64,000 bases of DNA from Lachnoanaerobaculum gingivalis (GCF_003862475.1 NZ_RRCO01000009.1:1-64000); one strand, 5' to 3'. Shown: positions 8,436 to 18,252, counted from the first letter of the stretch. Program-made: numbers and translations. Notes: a model not told the origin generated them from the letters alone.

Positions 8436-10856
8436 CTAGGATCTGATTCTGATATTCTTTTCCTCAAGCTTCTTTAATATCTTATCCATAACCTCATTCA
8501 CATCCGCATCAAGAAGAGTTCTTTCCTTGTTTCTGAATGTAAGTGAATAAGCCACCGACTTAAATCCTGCCTCTATCTGATCTCCCTCGTAGATATCAAA
8601 CAGATTAAAGAACTCAAGATTGCTTCCGCCGTTTTCAGAAATTATATCCTCAATCTCACCTACCAAAACGCTTCTTGGCACTACCAATGAAATATCTCTT
8701 GAAATTGCAGGATATTTTGCTATTCCTGTATATTTAATATCAAAGTTTACAAAAGGAATTACATTCGGCATATCAAGTACCGCTATATAGGTCTTCTCAC
8801 CCAATTTATAATTTTCACATACAATCGGATGCACCTCACCCAAATATCCGAGGCGAACTCCGTCAAGTACTATATCGGCCTTTCTTCCCGGATGTAAGAA
8901 CTCTTCCTTACAACTTGGATCATAGTGAAGCTTACATGCAATTCCTATTGTATATAAGAATTCCTCTACCACACCCTTCATATCAAAGAAGTTTTCCTTA
9001 CCGTAGAATCCAAGTACAAACTGCATTCTCTCATCAGGCAATTCCTTTAAAGGAAGCTCCTTAGGAATATAGATGTTTGCAAGCTCAAATAAATGCACAT
9101 CCTTATTTCTTCTGTTGTAATTTGTTGAAAGAGAATTAAGTATACCGTTTACAGCCTGAGTTCTCATCATTCTGAAATCTTCACCAAGAGGATTTGAAAT
9201 CTCTATTGCTTTTCTGTAATGGCTGTCCTTTGATAATCCGAGCTTGTCAAAAACCTTTGCACTCTCAAATGAATAGTTCATCGCCTCTGAGAATCCTAAG
9301 AACTTTGCCACCTCTCTTGCAAATTCTTCTATTTCAAGCTTCATACTGATACCGCCTATAGTAGCGCTTGATTTAGGCAATGTTGTCGGTATCTTATCGT
9401 ATCCGAAAAATCTTGCCACTTCCTCGGCCAAATCCGCCATGAAGTGAATATCCTGTCTGAATGTAGGAGCCACAATCTCATTAGTCTCTTTATCGTATTT
9501 TAACTCAATTCTGTCAAAGATTTCAAGCATATCTTCCTTTGATATGGAAGTTCCAAGTAATTTATTGATTCTTTCAGGCTCAAAGGCTACTCTTGACTCT
9601 ACCGCCTTTATCGGGTAAACATCAACAGTTCCGCCTACTACTTCTCCCGCTCCAAGTTCTTCCACCAGGGAACATGCTCTCATCATAGCATCGTAAGCAT
9701 TGTTCGGATCAAGTCCCTTTTCAAATTTTCCTGATGAATCTGTACGAAGTCCTATTCTCTTTGATGAAAGTCTGATATTTGTACCGTCAAATGTAGCGCA
9801 TTCAAATATCATTGTGCTTACATCATCTGTAATCTTTGAGTTCTCACCACCCATAATTCCGGCAATGGCTACAGCTTTTTTAGCATCATTTATCATAAGT
9901 ATGTTGCTGTCAAGCTTTCTTACCACTCCGTCAAGAGTTTCAAACTCATCTCCGTCCTTTGCTCTGTCTACAACTATTTTTTGTCCTTCGATAAGATTGT
10001 AATCAAAAGCATGCATAGGCTGACCGTACTCTGCCATAACATAGTTTGTTATATCCACTATATTATTTATAGGTCTTATTCCCACTGCACGAAGTCTTTG
10101 CTGCATCCATGCCGGTGACGGTGCAAGCTTTATATTCTTTACAACTCTTGCCACGTATCTCTTGCAAAGAGTTTCATCCTTCACTTCCACAGACAAATAA
10201 TCATTTACATTCTCAGAATTTCCTGTTGTATTTACCTGCGGTAAAACAAGCTTTTTCTTAAATGTAGCAGCAGCCTCTCTTGCAATTCCTATTACTCCGT
10301 AGCAGTCCACTCTGTTTGATGTGATTTCATACTCAAATACTGTATCTCTAAGTCCTAAAAGTTCTATAGCATCGCTGCCGACTTTCGCATCCTTTGGCAA
10401 GATATATATTCCGTTTTCAGGTGCATCAGGGAAGTAGTTCTTATCTTGTCCAAGCTCATCAATAGAGCACATCATACCGAATGACTCAACTCCGCGAAGC
10501 TTACCTTTCTTTATCTTGATGCCATTTTCAGGCAACGGACTTCCGTCATGTCCTCCTGCAACTTTTCCGCCGTCTAAAACTACAGGCACCTTATCACCTA
10601 CCGAAACATTAGGCGCTCCTGTAACTATCTGTATTTTTTCATTTCCGACATCCACCTGACAAACAATAAGTTTATCCGCATCAGGATGTTTCTCTATTGA
10701 AAGAATCTCTCCTACAACTATTTTATCGAGATTTTTATCCAATTCTTTATAACCCTCTACCTTTGTTCCGGTAAGAGTCATTGCATCTGTATATTCACTT
10801 GGAGTGACTTCCAAGTCAGGCACATAGGCCTTTATCCATGATAATGCTGTATCCAT
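8436..10856 (-). CDS. pheT: Phenylalanine--tRNA ligase beta subunit
   Basis: The large subunit of the alpha2-beta2 enzyme that charges tRNA-Phe. The 806-residue length is normal. It has an EMAP-II/tRNA-binding OB domain (about 40-150), the B3/4 editing domain (about 210-390), B5 (about 410-480), the inactive synthetase-like core and a C-terminal ferredoxin-fold anticodon-binding domain (from about 710, KYPAISRDISLVV). It begins 49 bases after pheS, forming the standard pheST operon. Confidence 0.98.
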   Translation of the reverse strand: MDTALSWIKAYVPDLEVTPSEYTDAMTLTGTKVEGYKELDKNLDKIVVGEILSIEKHPDADKLIVCQVDVGNEKIQIVTGAPNVSVGDKVPVVLDGGKVAGGHDGSPLPENGIKIKKGKLRGVESFGMMCSIDELGQDKNYFPDAPENGIYILPKDAKVGSDAIELLGLRDTVFEYEITSNRVDCYGVIGIAREAAATFKKKLVLPQVNTTGNSENVNDYLSVEVKDETLCKRYVARVVKNIKLAPSPAWMQQRLRAVGIRPINNIVDITNYVMAEYGQPMHAFDYNLIEGQKIVVDRAKDGDEFETLDGVVRKLDSNILMINDAKKAVAIAGIMGGENSKITDDVSTMIFECATFDGTNIRLSSKRIGLRTDSSGKFEKGLDPNNAYDAMMRACSLVEELGAGEVVGGTVDVYPIKAVESRVAFEPERINKLLGTSISKEDMLEIFDRIELKYDKETNEIVAPTFRQDIHFMADLAEEVARFFGYDKIPTTLPKSSATIGGISMKLEIEEFAREVAKFLGFSEAMNYSFESAKVFDKLGLSKDSHYRKAIEISNPLGEDFRMMRTQAVNGILNSLSTNYNRRNKDVHLFELANIYIPKELPLKELPDERMQFVLGFYGKENFFDMKGVVEEFLYTIGIACKLHYDPSCKEEFLHPGRKADIVLDGVRLGYLGEVHPIVCENYKLGEKTYIAVLDMPNVIPFVNFDIKYTGIAKYPAISRDISLVVPRSVLVGEIEDIISENGGSNLEFFNLFDIYEGDQIEAGFKSVAYSLTFRNKERTLLDADVNEVMDKILKKLEEKNIRIRS

Positions 10857-10905
10857 TCTTCACCTCTGTTATTTACTGTAAATATAATATTTTGTACAAG
10901 CTTTA

Positions 10906-11925
10906 TTAGAATTGCTTTAAGAATCTGATATCATTCTCGTATAAAAGTCTCATATCATCGATTTCATACTTTAATAGAGCGATTCTCTCAAGTCCGATAC
11001 CGAATGCAAAACCGTTGTATTCATTCTTGTCTACACCACACATATCAAATACATGTGGATGTACCATTCCACAACCAAGGATCTCTATCCAACCGCTGCC
11101 CTTACAGAATCTGCATCCGCTTCCATGACATTTAAAACAGGTCACATCCATCTCTGCACTTGGCTCTGTAAACGGGAAATGGTGAGGTCTGAACTTAACT
11201 TTAGTATCTTCTCCAAATAATTTTTTAGCAAATACCTCAAGTGTTCCCTTAAGATCTGCAAATGTGATATCCTTATCTACAATAAGTCCCTCTATCTGGT
11301 TAAATGTAGGTGAATGAGTGGCATCCACTTCGTCTGAACGATACACTCTTCCCGGGCTTATCATCTTTATAGGAAGCTTTCCTGTCTCCATAATTCTTGC
11401 CTGTACGGGTGATGTCTGAGTACGAAGCACTATATCCTTTGTTATGTAGAAGGTATCCTGTTCATCCTTTGCAGGGTGATCCTCAGGAATATTAAGCTTT
11501 GTAAAGTTGTATTCATCAAACTCTATCTCAGGTCCTTCCACAACCTCATATCCCATATTTGTAAATATTTTTTCAACTTCATGTAATGCGATTACATTCG
11601 GATGATTGTGCCCGAATTCTCTCTTGTTTGCAGGCAATGTGACATCTATAGTCTCCGCTTTTAACTTTGCCTCAAGCGCAAGCTTTGCAAGCTCGCTTCC
11701 GACATTATTTAATGTATTTTCAATAGCTTCTCTTGCTTCATTTACTACTTTACCGAATTCAGCTCTTTCTTCAGGAGCTATATTTTTCATATTTTTAAGA
11801 AGAGCGGTAAGTTCGCCCTTTTTACCAAGATATGCTACCTTAAGCTCATTCAATCTTTCTTTGTTTTCTGCACTGTTTATCTTTTCTAAAGCTTCTTTTT
11901 GAAGTTTCTCTATTATGTCCAGCAT
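10906..11925 (-). CDS. pheS: Phenylalanine--tRNA ligase alpha subunit
   Basis: The catalytic class II subunit of PheRS, 339 residues. The N-terminal coiled coil (about 1-90) is followed by the synthetase core with motif 2 around PGRVYRSDEVDATH and motif 3 at FGIGLERIALLKY. The start is supported by AAGGAGAA before the ATG. Only about 70 bases separate it from purA, so there is no room for a T-box leader here; transcription may come from the purCBA promoter or from a promoter inside the hairpin-containing gap. Confidence 0.98.
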   Translation of the reverse strand: MLDIIEKLQKEALEKINSAENKERLNELKVAYLGKKGELTALLKNMKNIAPEERAEFGKVVNEAREAIENTLNNVGSELAKLALEAKLKAETIDVTLPANKREFGHNHPNVIALHEVEKIFTNMGYEVVEGPEIEFDEYNFTKLNIPEDHPAKDEQDTFYITKDIVLRTQTSPVQARIMETGKLPIKMISPGRVYRSDEVDATHSPTFNQIEGLIVDKDITFADLKGTLEVFAKKLFGEDTKVKFRPHHFPFTEPSAEMDVTCFKCHGSGCRFCKGSGWIEILGCGMVHPHVFDMCGVDKNEYNGFAFGIGLERIALLKYEIDDMRLLYENDIRFLKQF

Positions 11926-11953
11926 TTTTTCTCCTTATTTAATGAATAGTCAT

Positions 11954-11983
11954 GCCCCATATCAGTTTAAACTAATATGGGGC
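11954..11983. other. Perfect-ended hairpin between purA and pheS
   Basis: A 30-base dyad, GCCCCATAT(T/C)AGTTT paired with its complement, with essentially no loop and one mismatch. It has no T-run on either strand, so it is a poor intrinsic terminator. It may act as an mRNA-processing or stabilising element, or as an operator. Confidence 0.5.
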
Positions 11984-11994
11984 CGGCAAAAGTC

Positions 11995-13272
11995 CTATCT
12001 ATAGATAATATCATCTCTACCCGGTCCATTGCTTACCAACTTTACAGGTACTTCAAGTTCTTTTTCTATAAACTCAATATACTTCCTACAATTCTCAGGC
12101 AATTCCTCATACTTCTTTATACCTCTGATATCACAATTCCATCCCGGAAGATATTCATATACAGGTTTTGCAATCTTTAATTTATTTGTCGTAGGGAAGT
12201 CCTTGGTTATCTCACCATTTATATCATAGCCTACACATACAGGAATCTCCTTTAGATATCCGAGTACATCAAGTACTGTAAGTGCGACCTCTGTAGTACC
12301 CTGAATTCTTACACCGTATCTGGATGCTACAGCATCAAACCATCCCATTCTTCTGGGTCTTCCTGTGGTAGCACCGAACTCACCACCGTCTCCACCTCTT
12401 CTTCTAAGTTCATCTGCAGCAGCCTCATCCTCTATCTCACTGACGAATTCTCCTGCGCCTACCGCTGATGAGTAGGCCTTAACCACTGTTGTGATTTCTT
12501 TTATCTCATATGGAGCAATACCTGCACCGATAGCACCGTATGCAGCCAATGTGGAAGATGATGTAACCATAGGATAGATTCCGTGGTCAGGATCCTTTAG
12601 TGAACCCAGCTGACCCTCAAGGAGAATATTCTTTCCTTCTTTTATAGCCTTGTAAAGATATGAACTCACATCGCATACAAAAGGTTCAACCATATCTCTG
12701 TACTCATGAAGTGTATTCATAAGTTCTGTTTTATCAAGCTCAGGCATATTGTAAAGATGCTTGAACATAACATTTTTTAATGTACAAATCTTTTCAACCT
12801 TTTCTTCCAATATTTCATCATCAAAAAGCTCACTTACCTGTATTCCGATTTTTGCAAACTTATCTGAATAAAAAGGAGCTATTCCTGACTTGGTAGAGCC
12901 ATATGCTTTTCCGGCAAGTCTTGCTTCCTCATAGGTATCCTGCAAAATATGATATGGCATCAGAAGCTGTGCTCTGTCTGATACCAAAATCTTAGGTCTC
13001 GGTACACCTTTTTCAACCAGTTCGTTTATCTCTTTAACAAGATATGGAATATTAAGTGCAACACCGTTTCCTATAATGCTTGTTGTATGATCATAAAATA
13101 CTCCTGACGGCAACAGATGCAAAGCAAACTTACCGTAATTGTTTATAATTGTATGACCTGCATTGCTGCCACCCTGAAAACGAATAATAATATCCGCCTT
13201 TGCCGCAAGCATATCTGTGATTTTGCCCTTACCTTCGTCGCCCCAATTGGCGCCTACAATAGCTCTTACCAT
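11995..13272 (-). CDS. purA: Adenylosuccinate synthetase
   Basis: Converts IMP and aspartate, with GTP, to adenylosuccinate, the first committed step to AMP. The 425-residue length is normal. The P-loop-like GANWGDEGKGK at the N-terminus, catalytic His in GGSNAGHT, GATTGRPRRMGWFD and the GTP-base motif near the C-terminus (SNGPGRDD) are all present. AGGAG precedes the ATG. It follows purB with a 10-base gap in a purC-purB-purA operon. Confidence 0.97.
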   Translation of the reverse strand: MVRAIVGANWGDEGKGKITDMLAAKADIIIRFQGGSNAGHTIINNYGKFALHLLPSGVFYDHTTSIIGNGVALNIPYLVKEINELVEKGVPRPKILVSDRAQLLMPYHILQDTYEEARLAGKAYGSTKSGIAPFYSDKFAKIGIQVSELFDDEILEEKVEKICTLKNVMFKHLYNMPELDKTELMNTLHEYRDMVEPFVCDVSSYLYKAIKEGKNILLEGQLGSLKDPDHGIYPMVTSSSTLAAYGAIGAGIAPYEIKEITTVVKAYSSAVGAGEFVSEIEDEAAADELRRRGGDGGEFGATTGRPRRMGWFDAVASRYGVRIQGTTEVALTVLDVLGYLKEIPVCVGYDINGEITKDFPTTNKLKIAKPVYEYLPGWNCDIRGIKKYEELPENCRKYIEFIEKELEVPVKLVSNGPGRDDIIYR

Positions 13273-13282
13273 TTAATTCTCC

Positions 13283-14713
13283 TTACACATTTATATCAGC
13301 CTTTAATCCCAGAATATCTTTATTTTCATCCAGTATAGGCTTGATAATTCTTTTTATAAAATCTTCAACCTGAACGCTGCTTCTTCCGATATATTTTTCA
13401 GGCTTCATAGACTCTTTCAATTCTTCCTTTGAAAGATTGAACATAGGATCTTTTGCAATCAAATCAAGCAGATTGTTTTCTTCACCAAGTTCTTTTACAT
13501 TCTTTCCGGCAATCATTGAAAGCTCTCTAATTCTTTCATGCAGCTCCTGCCTGTCTCCACCGGCTTTTACCGCATCCATCATTATATTCTCTGTAGCCAT
13601 AAAAGGCAATTCTGACATCAAATGTTTTTCTATAACTTTCGGATATACCACCAATCCGTCCACTACATTTAAATATAAATCAAGTATACCGTCTATGCTT
13701 AAAAAGCCTTCAGGTATTGAAAGTCTCTTATTTGCGGAATCGTCAAGTGTCCTTTCAAACCACTGAGTGGATGCCACCATCATAGGATTCATAACATCAC
13801 TCATTACATAGTTTGCCAAGGATGCAATTCTCTCGCTTCTCATCGGATTTCTCTTATATGCCATAGCTGATGAGCCTATCTGTGACTTTTCAAAAGGCTC
13901 TTCAATCTCTTTTAAATGTTGCAAAAGTCTGATATCATTTGAGAACTTATGTGCCGAAGCCGCAATACCTGCAAGCACATTTAATACCTTGATATCCACT
14001 TTTCTTGAGTATGTTTGCCCTGAAACAGGATAACATTCCTTAAATCCCATCTTATTTGCAATCATAGGATCTATTTTATTTATCTTCTCATCATCTCCGT
14101 CAAAAAGTTCCACAAAAGAGGCTTGAGTACCTGTAGTACCCTTACATCCCAAAAGCTTTAAATTCTCAAGAGTATAATTTACATCCTCATAATCTAGCAA
14201 AAGCTCATTTATCCAAAGTGTAGCTCTCTTACCCACTGTGGTAGGCTGTGCCGGTTGGAAATGAGTAAATGCCAAAGTAGGCAAATCCTTATATTTTAAA
14301 GCAAACTTTGAAAGTTCGTTTATTACATTGATAAGCTTTTCTTTTACCAGCTCCAGTGCTTCCTTCATTATGATAATATCCGTATTATCTCCTACATAAC
14401 AGCTGGTTGCTCCAAGATGAATAATACCTTTTGCTTTTGGACATTGTACTCCGTAGGCGTATACATGACTCATTACATCATGCCTTACTTGCTTTTCCCT
14501 TTCCTTTGCCACATCAAAATTTATATCATCCTGAAATTTCTTTAATTCTTCTATTTGCTCATCAGTAATATTCAGGCCGAGTTCTTTTTCCGTCTCTGCA
14601 AGAGCAATCCACAGTTTTCTCCAAGTTTTAAACTTCTTGTCCTGTGAAAAAATATATTGCATCTTTGCACTTGCATATCTTTCTGAAAGCGGACTAATAT
14701 ATCTATCTTTCAA
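13283..14713 (-). CDS. purB: Adenylosuccinate lyase
   Basis: Cleaves SAICAR to AICAR and adenylosuccinate to AMP, both with fumarate release. The 476-residue protein has the fumarase/aspartase superfamily signature SSAMAYKRNPMRSE (about 280-293), a catalytic His in HLGATS and THFQPAQ. It is of the longer, eukaryote-like PurB type often seen in Clostridia. It sits 9 bases downstream of purC and 10 upstream of purA, so all enzymes of its two reactions are made together. Confidence 0.97.
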   Translation of the reverse strand: MKDRYISPLSERYASAKMQYIFSQDKKFKTWRKLWIALAETEKELGLNITDEQIEELKKFQDDINFDVAKEREKQVRHDVMSHVYAYGVQCPKAKGIIHLGATSCYVGDNTDIIIMKEALELVKEKLINVINELSKFALKYKDLPTLAFTHFQPAQPTTVGKRATLWINELLLDYEDVNYTLENLKLLGCKGTTGTQASFVELFDGDDEKINKIDPMIANKMGFKECYPVSGQTYSRKVDIKVLNVLAGIAASAHKFSNDIRLLQHLKEIEEPFEKSQIGSSAMAYKRNPMRSERIASLANYVMSDVMNPMMVASTQWFERTLDDSANKRLSIPEGFLSIDGILDLYLNVVDGLVVYPKVIEKHLMSELPFMATENIMMDAVKAGGDRQELHERIRELSMIAGKNVKELGEENNLLDLIAKDPMFNLSKEELKESMKPEKYIGRSSVQVEDFIKRIIKPILDENKDILGLKADINV

Positions 14714-14722
14714 GCCTTCCTC

Positions 14723-15430
14723 CTATTGTATACCAAGTCTTTTAAATACTTCGGCGTAGGCATCTTCCACTCCGCCCAAATCTCTTCTGAATCTGTCCTT
14801 ATCCAGTTTTTCATGGGTTTCTTTATCCCATAATCTGCATGTGTCCGGTGATATCTCATCAGCAAGAATTATATCTCCCTTATATCTGCCGAATTCTATT
14901 TTAAAATCTATCAGGTCTATTCCAAGTCCGTCAAAATAATTAATCAGTGTTTCATTTACTTTGAAAGCGTATGAGGCAATCTTGTCAATCTCATCCTGAG
15001 TTGCAAGATCAAGCGCCAATGCATAATAACCGTTTATAAAAGGATCTCCAAGATCATCATCTTTATAGGAAAATTCCAAGGTAGGAGTTTTTAACTTGAT
15101 TCCCTCTTCCATGCGGAGCTTTTTAGCAAAGCTTCCTGCAGAGTAGTTTCTCACTATTACCTCAAGCGGTACTATCTTTACAGCTTTTACAGCAGTCTCT
15201 CTGTCGTTAAGCTCTTCGATATAATGAGTAGGAACGCCCTTCTTTTCCAAAAGTTTAAATAGATGATTTGTCATACGATTATTAATCGCACCTTTTCCTA
15301 CTATTGTTCCTTTTTTCTCTCCGTTAAATGCTGTGGCATCATCCTTATAAGAAACTATGAGCACATCAGGGTCCGCAGTCTTAAATACTTTCTTAGCTTT
15401 TCCTTCATACAGCTGCTCCAACTTCTCCAT
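14723..15430 (-). CDS. purC: SAICAR synthetase (phosphoribosylaminoimidazole-succinocarboxamide synthase)
   Basis: An ATP-dependent ligase joining CAIR with aspartate in de novo purine synthesis. At 235 residues it is the usual bacterial single-domain form. Recognisable blocks are [36 protein letters not shown]-like, and [10 protein letters not shown] followed by [17 protein letters not shown] lies 5 bases before the ATG. It is the first gene of purCBA and has a good promoter upstream. Confidence 0.97.
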   Translation of the reverse strand: MEKLEQLYEGKAKKVFKTADPDVLIVSYKDDATAFNGEKKGTIVGKGAINNRMTNHLFKLLEKKGVPTHYIEELNDRETAVKAVKIVPLEVIVRNYSAGSFAKKLRMEEGIKLKTPTLEFSYKDDDLGDPFINGYYALALDLATQDEIDKIASYAFKVNETLINYFDGLGIDLIDFKIEFGRYKGDIILADEISPDTCRLWDKETHEKLDKDRFRRDLGGVEDAYAEVFKRLGIQ

Positions 15431-15510
15431 TGTACACCTCCATTTGCTTTCAAAATCTACAATATCCCTCTGTCCACCAATAAAACAAAGCGGGCAGATA
15501 CCACGGTTGT

Positions 15511-15539
15511 ATTATATACCACTATAAAGGATGTGGCAA
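15511..15539 (-). promoter_or_regulatory. Sigma-A promoter of the purCBA operon
   Basis: Minus strand TTGCCA (15534-15539) and TATAAT (15511-15516) with a 17-base spacer, 5 and 6 matches of 6 to consensus. The leader is about 75 bases. I see no purine riboswitch or PurR box pair in it. Confidence 0.8.
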
Positions 15540-15548
15540 TATATTAGG

Positions 15549-15593
15549 AAAAAAAGGATATCTCTATTCACCTGGGAGTGAATAGAAATATCC
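15549..15593 (-). terminator. Strong terminator of the ECF S-component gene
   Basis: Minus strand GGATATTTCTATTCAC paired with GTGAATAGAGATATCC (one mismatch in 16) around a six-base loop, followed by seven T residues. It separates this gene from purCBA. Confidence 0.93.
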
Positions 15594-15608
15594 TCTAAAA
15601 CGGAGTAT

Positions 15609-16205
15609 CTATTTTATTTTTAGGAATAATCCCGACTTAATAAGCACAGGCCTAAGAGCCGCATAAAGTATTACTATCAATACTGTACTTACTATTGCAT
15701 TTATAAGAGTTGTACCTGCCGCCCATGTAGCCATGATCTTTGCGGCATCCGCCTGAACTCCCAAAATATATACCTTATACAAATATCCTACTATAGGATC
15801 GAATATAACATTGAATCCCAGTCCACAAATTGAAGATATTGCAGTCCACTTCATAATATACTTTGTATCATGATTTTCTGTAATATGTGCTATTTTATGT
15901 GCGACAAAACCTGCAATAAGTCCGATGCAAAGCTTTAATATAAATGTCTTAGGTGCAGATGTTATATATACCGGATCTAAAATATCAGCTATGGTCATTC
16001 CAAGGCTTCCCGCTATACCGCCATATACTCCTCCAAGCAATATCGCAGCAATAACACAAAAAGCGTTTCCTATATGTAAGGCTGTCATATCACCTGATAT
16101 TGTAGGAATCGGTATCTTTAAATATGTGAAACTCACATAACATAATGCCGCCATAAGTGCCGTTGCTACAAGTTTAAAAACCGTACTGTCTTTTGTTCTT
16201 TCCAT
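15609..16205 (-). CDS. ECF-type transporter substrate-binding (S) component
   Basis: An integral membrane protein of 198 residues with about six hydrophobic segments. The start at 16205 (MERTKDS) is chosen because GGAGGAAA precedes it; the frame is open ten codons further. The segment from HIGNAFCVIAAILLGG through IADIL resembles the ECF S-component family (PF07155/riboflavin-type and related vitamin transporters). S components bind a vitamin or cofactor precursor and share the EcfAA'T module, none of which is in the window. The substrate cannot be read from the sequence; riboflavin, pantothenate and queuosine precursors are all possible. It is monocistronic, with its own terminator. Confidence 0.75.
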   Translation of the reverse strand: MERTKDSTVFKLVATALMAALCYVSFTYLKIPIPTISGDMTALHIGNAFCVIAAILLGGVYGGIAGSLGMTIADILDPVYITSAPKTFILKLCIGLIAGFVAHKIAHITENHDTKYIMKWTAISSICGLGFNVIFDPIVGYLYKVYILGVQADAAKIMATWAAGTTLINAIVSTVLIVILYAALRPVLIKSGLFLKIK

Positions 16206-16249
16206 GATCTTTCCTCCATCATTTTTGGCTGACATAAGTATATAAAAAT

Positions 16250-16297
16250 AGTGGTATGATTAAAATATCCACTTTGAATAGTTTCAATCATACCACT
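16250..16297 (-). terminator. Long-loop hairpin between the ABC-2 permease and the ECF S gene
   Basis: A perfect 12-bp stem, AGTGGTATGATT paired with AATCATACCACT, encloses 24 bases. On the minus strand it is followed by T-rich TATTTTTATATAC. It is either the terminator of the preceding permease gene or part of the leader of the S-component gene. Confidence 0.55.
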
Positions 16298-16338
16298 TAT
16301 ATTATTTGAATATATTTTCCTCGTTTTTATTTTAATTA

Positions 16339-17178
16339 TTATTCCAAATTCAATTTATCTCTGAGTATGCGATAGCTTATTGCATAGGCAATTACAGCTA
16401 TTATTATATTCTTTGTACCAATTAAAATCATTGTAATGATACTATATACACCTGGACTATGTATAAAAGGCCCGTATACAAATGCTTTTGTTATCACTTC
16501 TATTATTGCGTCAACAGCATTAAATACTCTGTTCATAACTATAAATATTATTACACTCATCAAGATTTTATGTGAATTAAACAGCTGCCCGATTGAAACT
16601 GCTAAAAATAAAAGCAATGTATTGGAAACTGTTTGTATAATTGCAAATAAACAGCCAAAGACTATTCCAAGTACAATTCCCATACCGTTTAACATTGTAA
16701 AATCACCCAGTACTGCACCTTTAAATCTTGCTATATAAAGCATCAAATCTCCAAATCCGTCTGTTACCAATATATATCCACCCAATATGATACTTGCCGA
16801 TACAACAATCATCAGCGTTACAATTGTTTGTACTACTACCGCCGGTATTACCTTACCCAAAATAATCTCATGTTTCTTTAAAGGCAATGTATTTGTAAAA
16901 TATCCTACACCTGAATACACAGTTTTATAAAACCTGACTCCTATATATATATTCATACCTATTCCTGTAACAATCAATATAACTACGTATAAAATAAAAG
17001 TTATATATGCCAAAAAAATCGATAATATACCTCCCTCCGAGTCATTAATTCCAAAAACCAACATCGGAACTATTACTACACAGAAAATTATTCCCGTAAT
17101 AACAGCAAGCGCTATTGCTACCGGTAAAAGTGCAGATTTCATTTGCTTAAATTCATATTTTATCAATTTACCCGACAT
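16339..17178 (-). CDS. ABC-2 type exporter membrane subunit
   Basis: 279 residues with about six membrane helices: a first helix at about 17-45, then a long hydrophobic N-terminal region, and a C-terminal pair at about 205-270. It starts 11 bases inside the 3' end of the ATPase gene, so the two are translationally coupled. No substrate-specific motif is visible. The GntR-ATPase-permease order is typical of YtrA-type loci responding to cell-envelope stress or antibiotics. Its N-terminus (KYEFKQMK, then AIALAVITGIIF) closely resembles the protein at 18329-19195. Confidence 0.75.
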   Translation of the reverse strand: MSGKLIKYEFKQMKSALLPVAIALAVITGIIFCVVIVPMLVFGINDSEGGILSIFLAYITFILYVVILIVTGIGMNIYIGVRFYKTVYSGVGYFTNTLPLKKHEIILGKVIPAVVVQTIVTLMIVVSASIILGGYILVTDGFGDLMLYIARFKGAVLGDFTMLNGMGIVLGIVFGCLFAIIQTVSNTLLLFLAVSIGQLFNSHKILMSVIIFIVMNRVFNAVDAIIEVITKAFVYGPFIHSPGVYSIITMILIGTKNIIIAVIAYAISYRILRDKLNLE

Positions 17179-17869
17179 TTAATACCTCCTTGAAATATTC
17201 GTCTATAGAACAGCCTTTTTCATTTCTTATACGGTCTACAGTATCATATAATATGATTTCTCCGTCCCTTATAAATATAACCTCGTCAAGCATACTCTCC
17301 ACCTCCGGAGTAATACTTGTAGATATCAAAATGCCGGCATTCCTATTATAGTTACTTAAAATTATTTTCAGTATATAATCTCTTGCATCAGCGTCTACAT
17401 TAATGAAGGGTTCGTCCAAAACGTAGAGCTTTGCATTCCTACTCATAACAAGTATAGCTTGCAACTTTCTTCTGTTTTCTTTTGACAAAGCCTTTATCTT
17501 GAATTTATCCGGAATCTTTAAATCATTAAACATATCATAGGCTCTGTCTTTGGAGAAATCCTCATAAAAATCGGCATGCATACATATTGTATCTTTAACC
17601 GTCATACTTTCATCAAGGAAAATTTTATCCGGAAGATATGCAACATAGGATTTGGTTATTTCATTCGGTTCAACTCCGTCAACACTCACTACTCCCTCAG
17701 TCTGCTTTAATACACCTGTAATTATCTTCATTAAAGTAGTTTTACCTCCACCCTTAGGACTGAACAGCCCTACAATTTTTCCGGACGGTATATTCAGGTT
17801 TATATTATTCAGTGCCTTTTTAATTCCATATTTTTTACTGACAGCCTTTAAACTAAGTAAATCAAGCAT
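17168..17869 (-). CDS. ABC transporter ATP-binding protein with degenerate motifs
   Basis: 233 residues, the cytosolic motor of the neighbouring exporter. Walker A reads SPKGGGKTT at 37-45, with Ser replacing the usual first Gly. Walker B is LYVLDEP at about 148. The usual LSGGQ signature is replaced by LSKENRRKLQ, which keeps only the leading Leu-Ser. Such drift is common in YtrB-like ATPases of this exporter class, but it makes activity uncertain. It overlaps the regulator gene by 8 bases and the permease gene by 11. Confidence 0.85.
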   Translation of the reverse strand: MLDLLSLKAVSKKYGIKKALNNINLNIPSGKIVGLFSPKGGGKTTLMKIITGVLKQTEGVVSVDGVEPNEITKSYVAYLPDKIFLDESMTVKDTICMHADFYEDFSKDRAYDMFNDLKIPDKFKIKALSKENRRKLQAILVMSRNAKLYVLDEPFINVDADARDYILKIILSNYNRNAGILISTSITPEVESMLDEVIFIRDGEIILYDTVDRIRNEKGCSIDEYFKEVLNVG

Positions 17870-18233
17870 TTTTCACTTCCTCCATCTTCTCTATGTTCTT
17901 AATTATTTCCTCTTTTGAAAACCCCATATTAACCATATTAAAAAAATATTCCGATGTATATTCTCTTGCCATTTCCTCTTTGCTTTGCTTAATTATTTCC
18001 CTATTATTTGTAGCTTCTCTACCTGTATTTCTTATAGTATCTACAAGCCCCGTTCTCTCAAGCTCCGCATACGCCCTTTGGACAGTATTTGGGTTTACAT
18101 TCAACACATTTGAAAGCTCTCTTACGCTCAGAAGCTTATCTCCGCATCCTATCTCACCTGAAAATATTTGCATTCTTATATAATCAATAATCTGCAAATA
18201 CACGGCTCTGTCAGATTTCACCTTCCATTCCAT
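17862..18233 (-). CDS. GntR-family regulator, YtrA subfamily
   Basis: 123 residues with an N-terminal winged helix (about 10-75: YLQIIDYIR, KLLSVRELSNVLNVNPNTVQRAY) and a short C-terminal dimerisation tail with no effector-binding domain, the pattern of YtrA-like repressors. GGGGAG precedes the ATG. It is the first gene of a three-gene operon and probably represses it through the dyad at 18253-18272. Confidence 0.88.
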   Translation of the reverse strand: MEWKVKSDRAVYLQIIDYIRMQIFSGEIGCGDKLLSVRELSNVLNVNPNTVQRAYAELERTGLVDTIRNTGREATNNREIIKQSKEEMAREYTSEYFFNMVNMGFSKEEIIKNIEKMEEVKNA

Positions 18234-18252
18234 ATACTCCCCTTCCGTTTAT

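Noticed and set aside
11926-11994. T-box leader for pheST
   Set aside because: Only about 70 bases are available and the T-box sequence and specifier stem are absent.
15431-15510. Purine riboswitch or PurR boxes before purC
   Set aside because: The leader is about 75 bases, and none of the conserved junction sequences or PurBox pairs was recognised.
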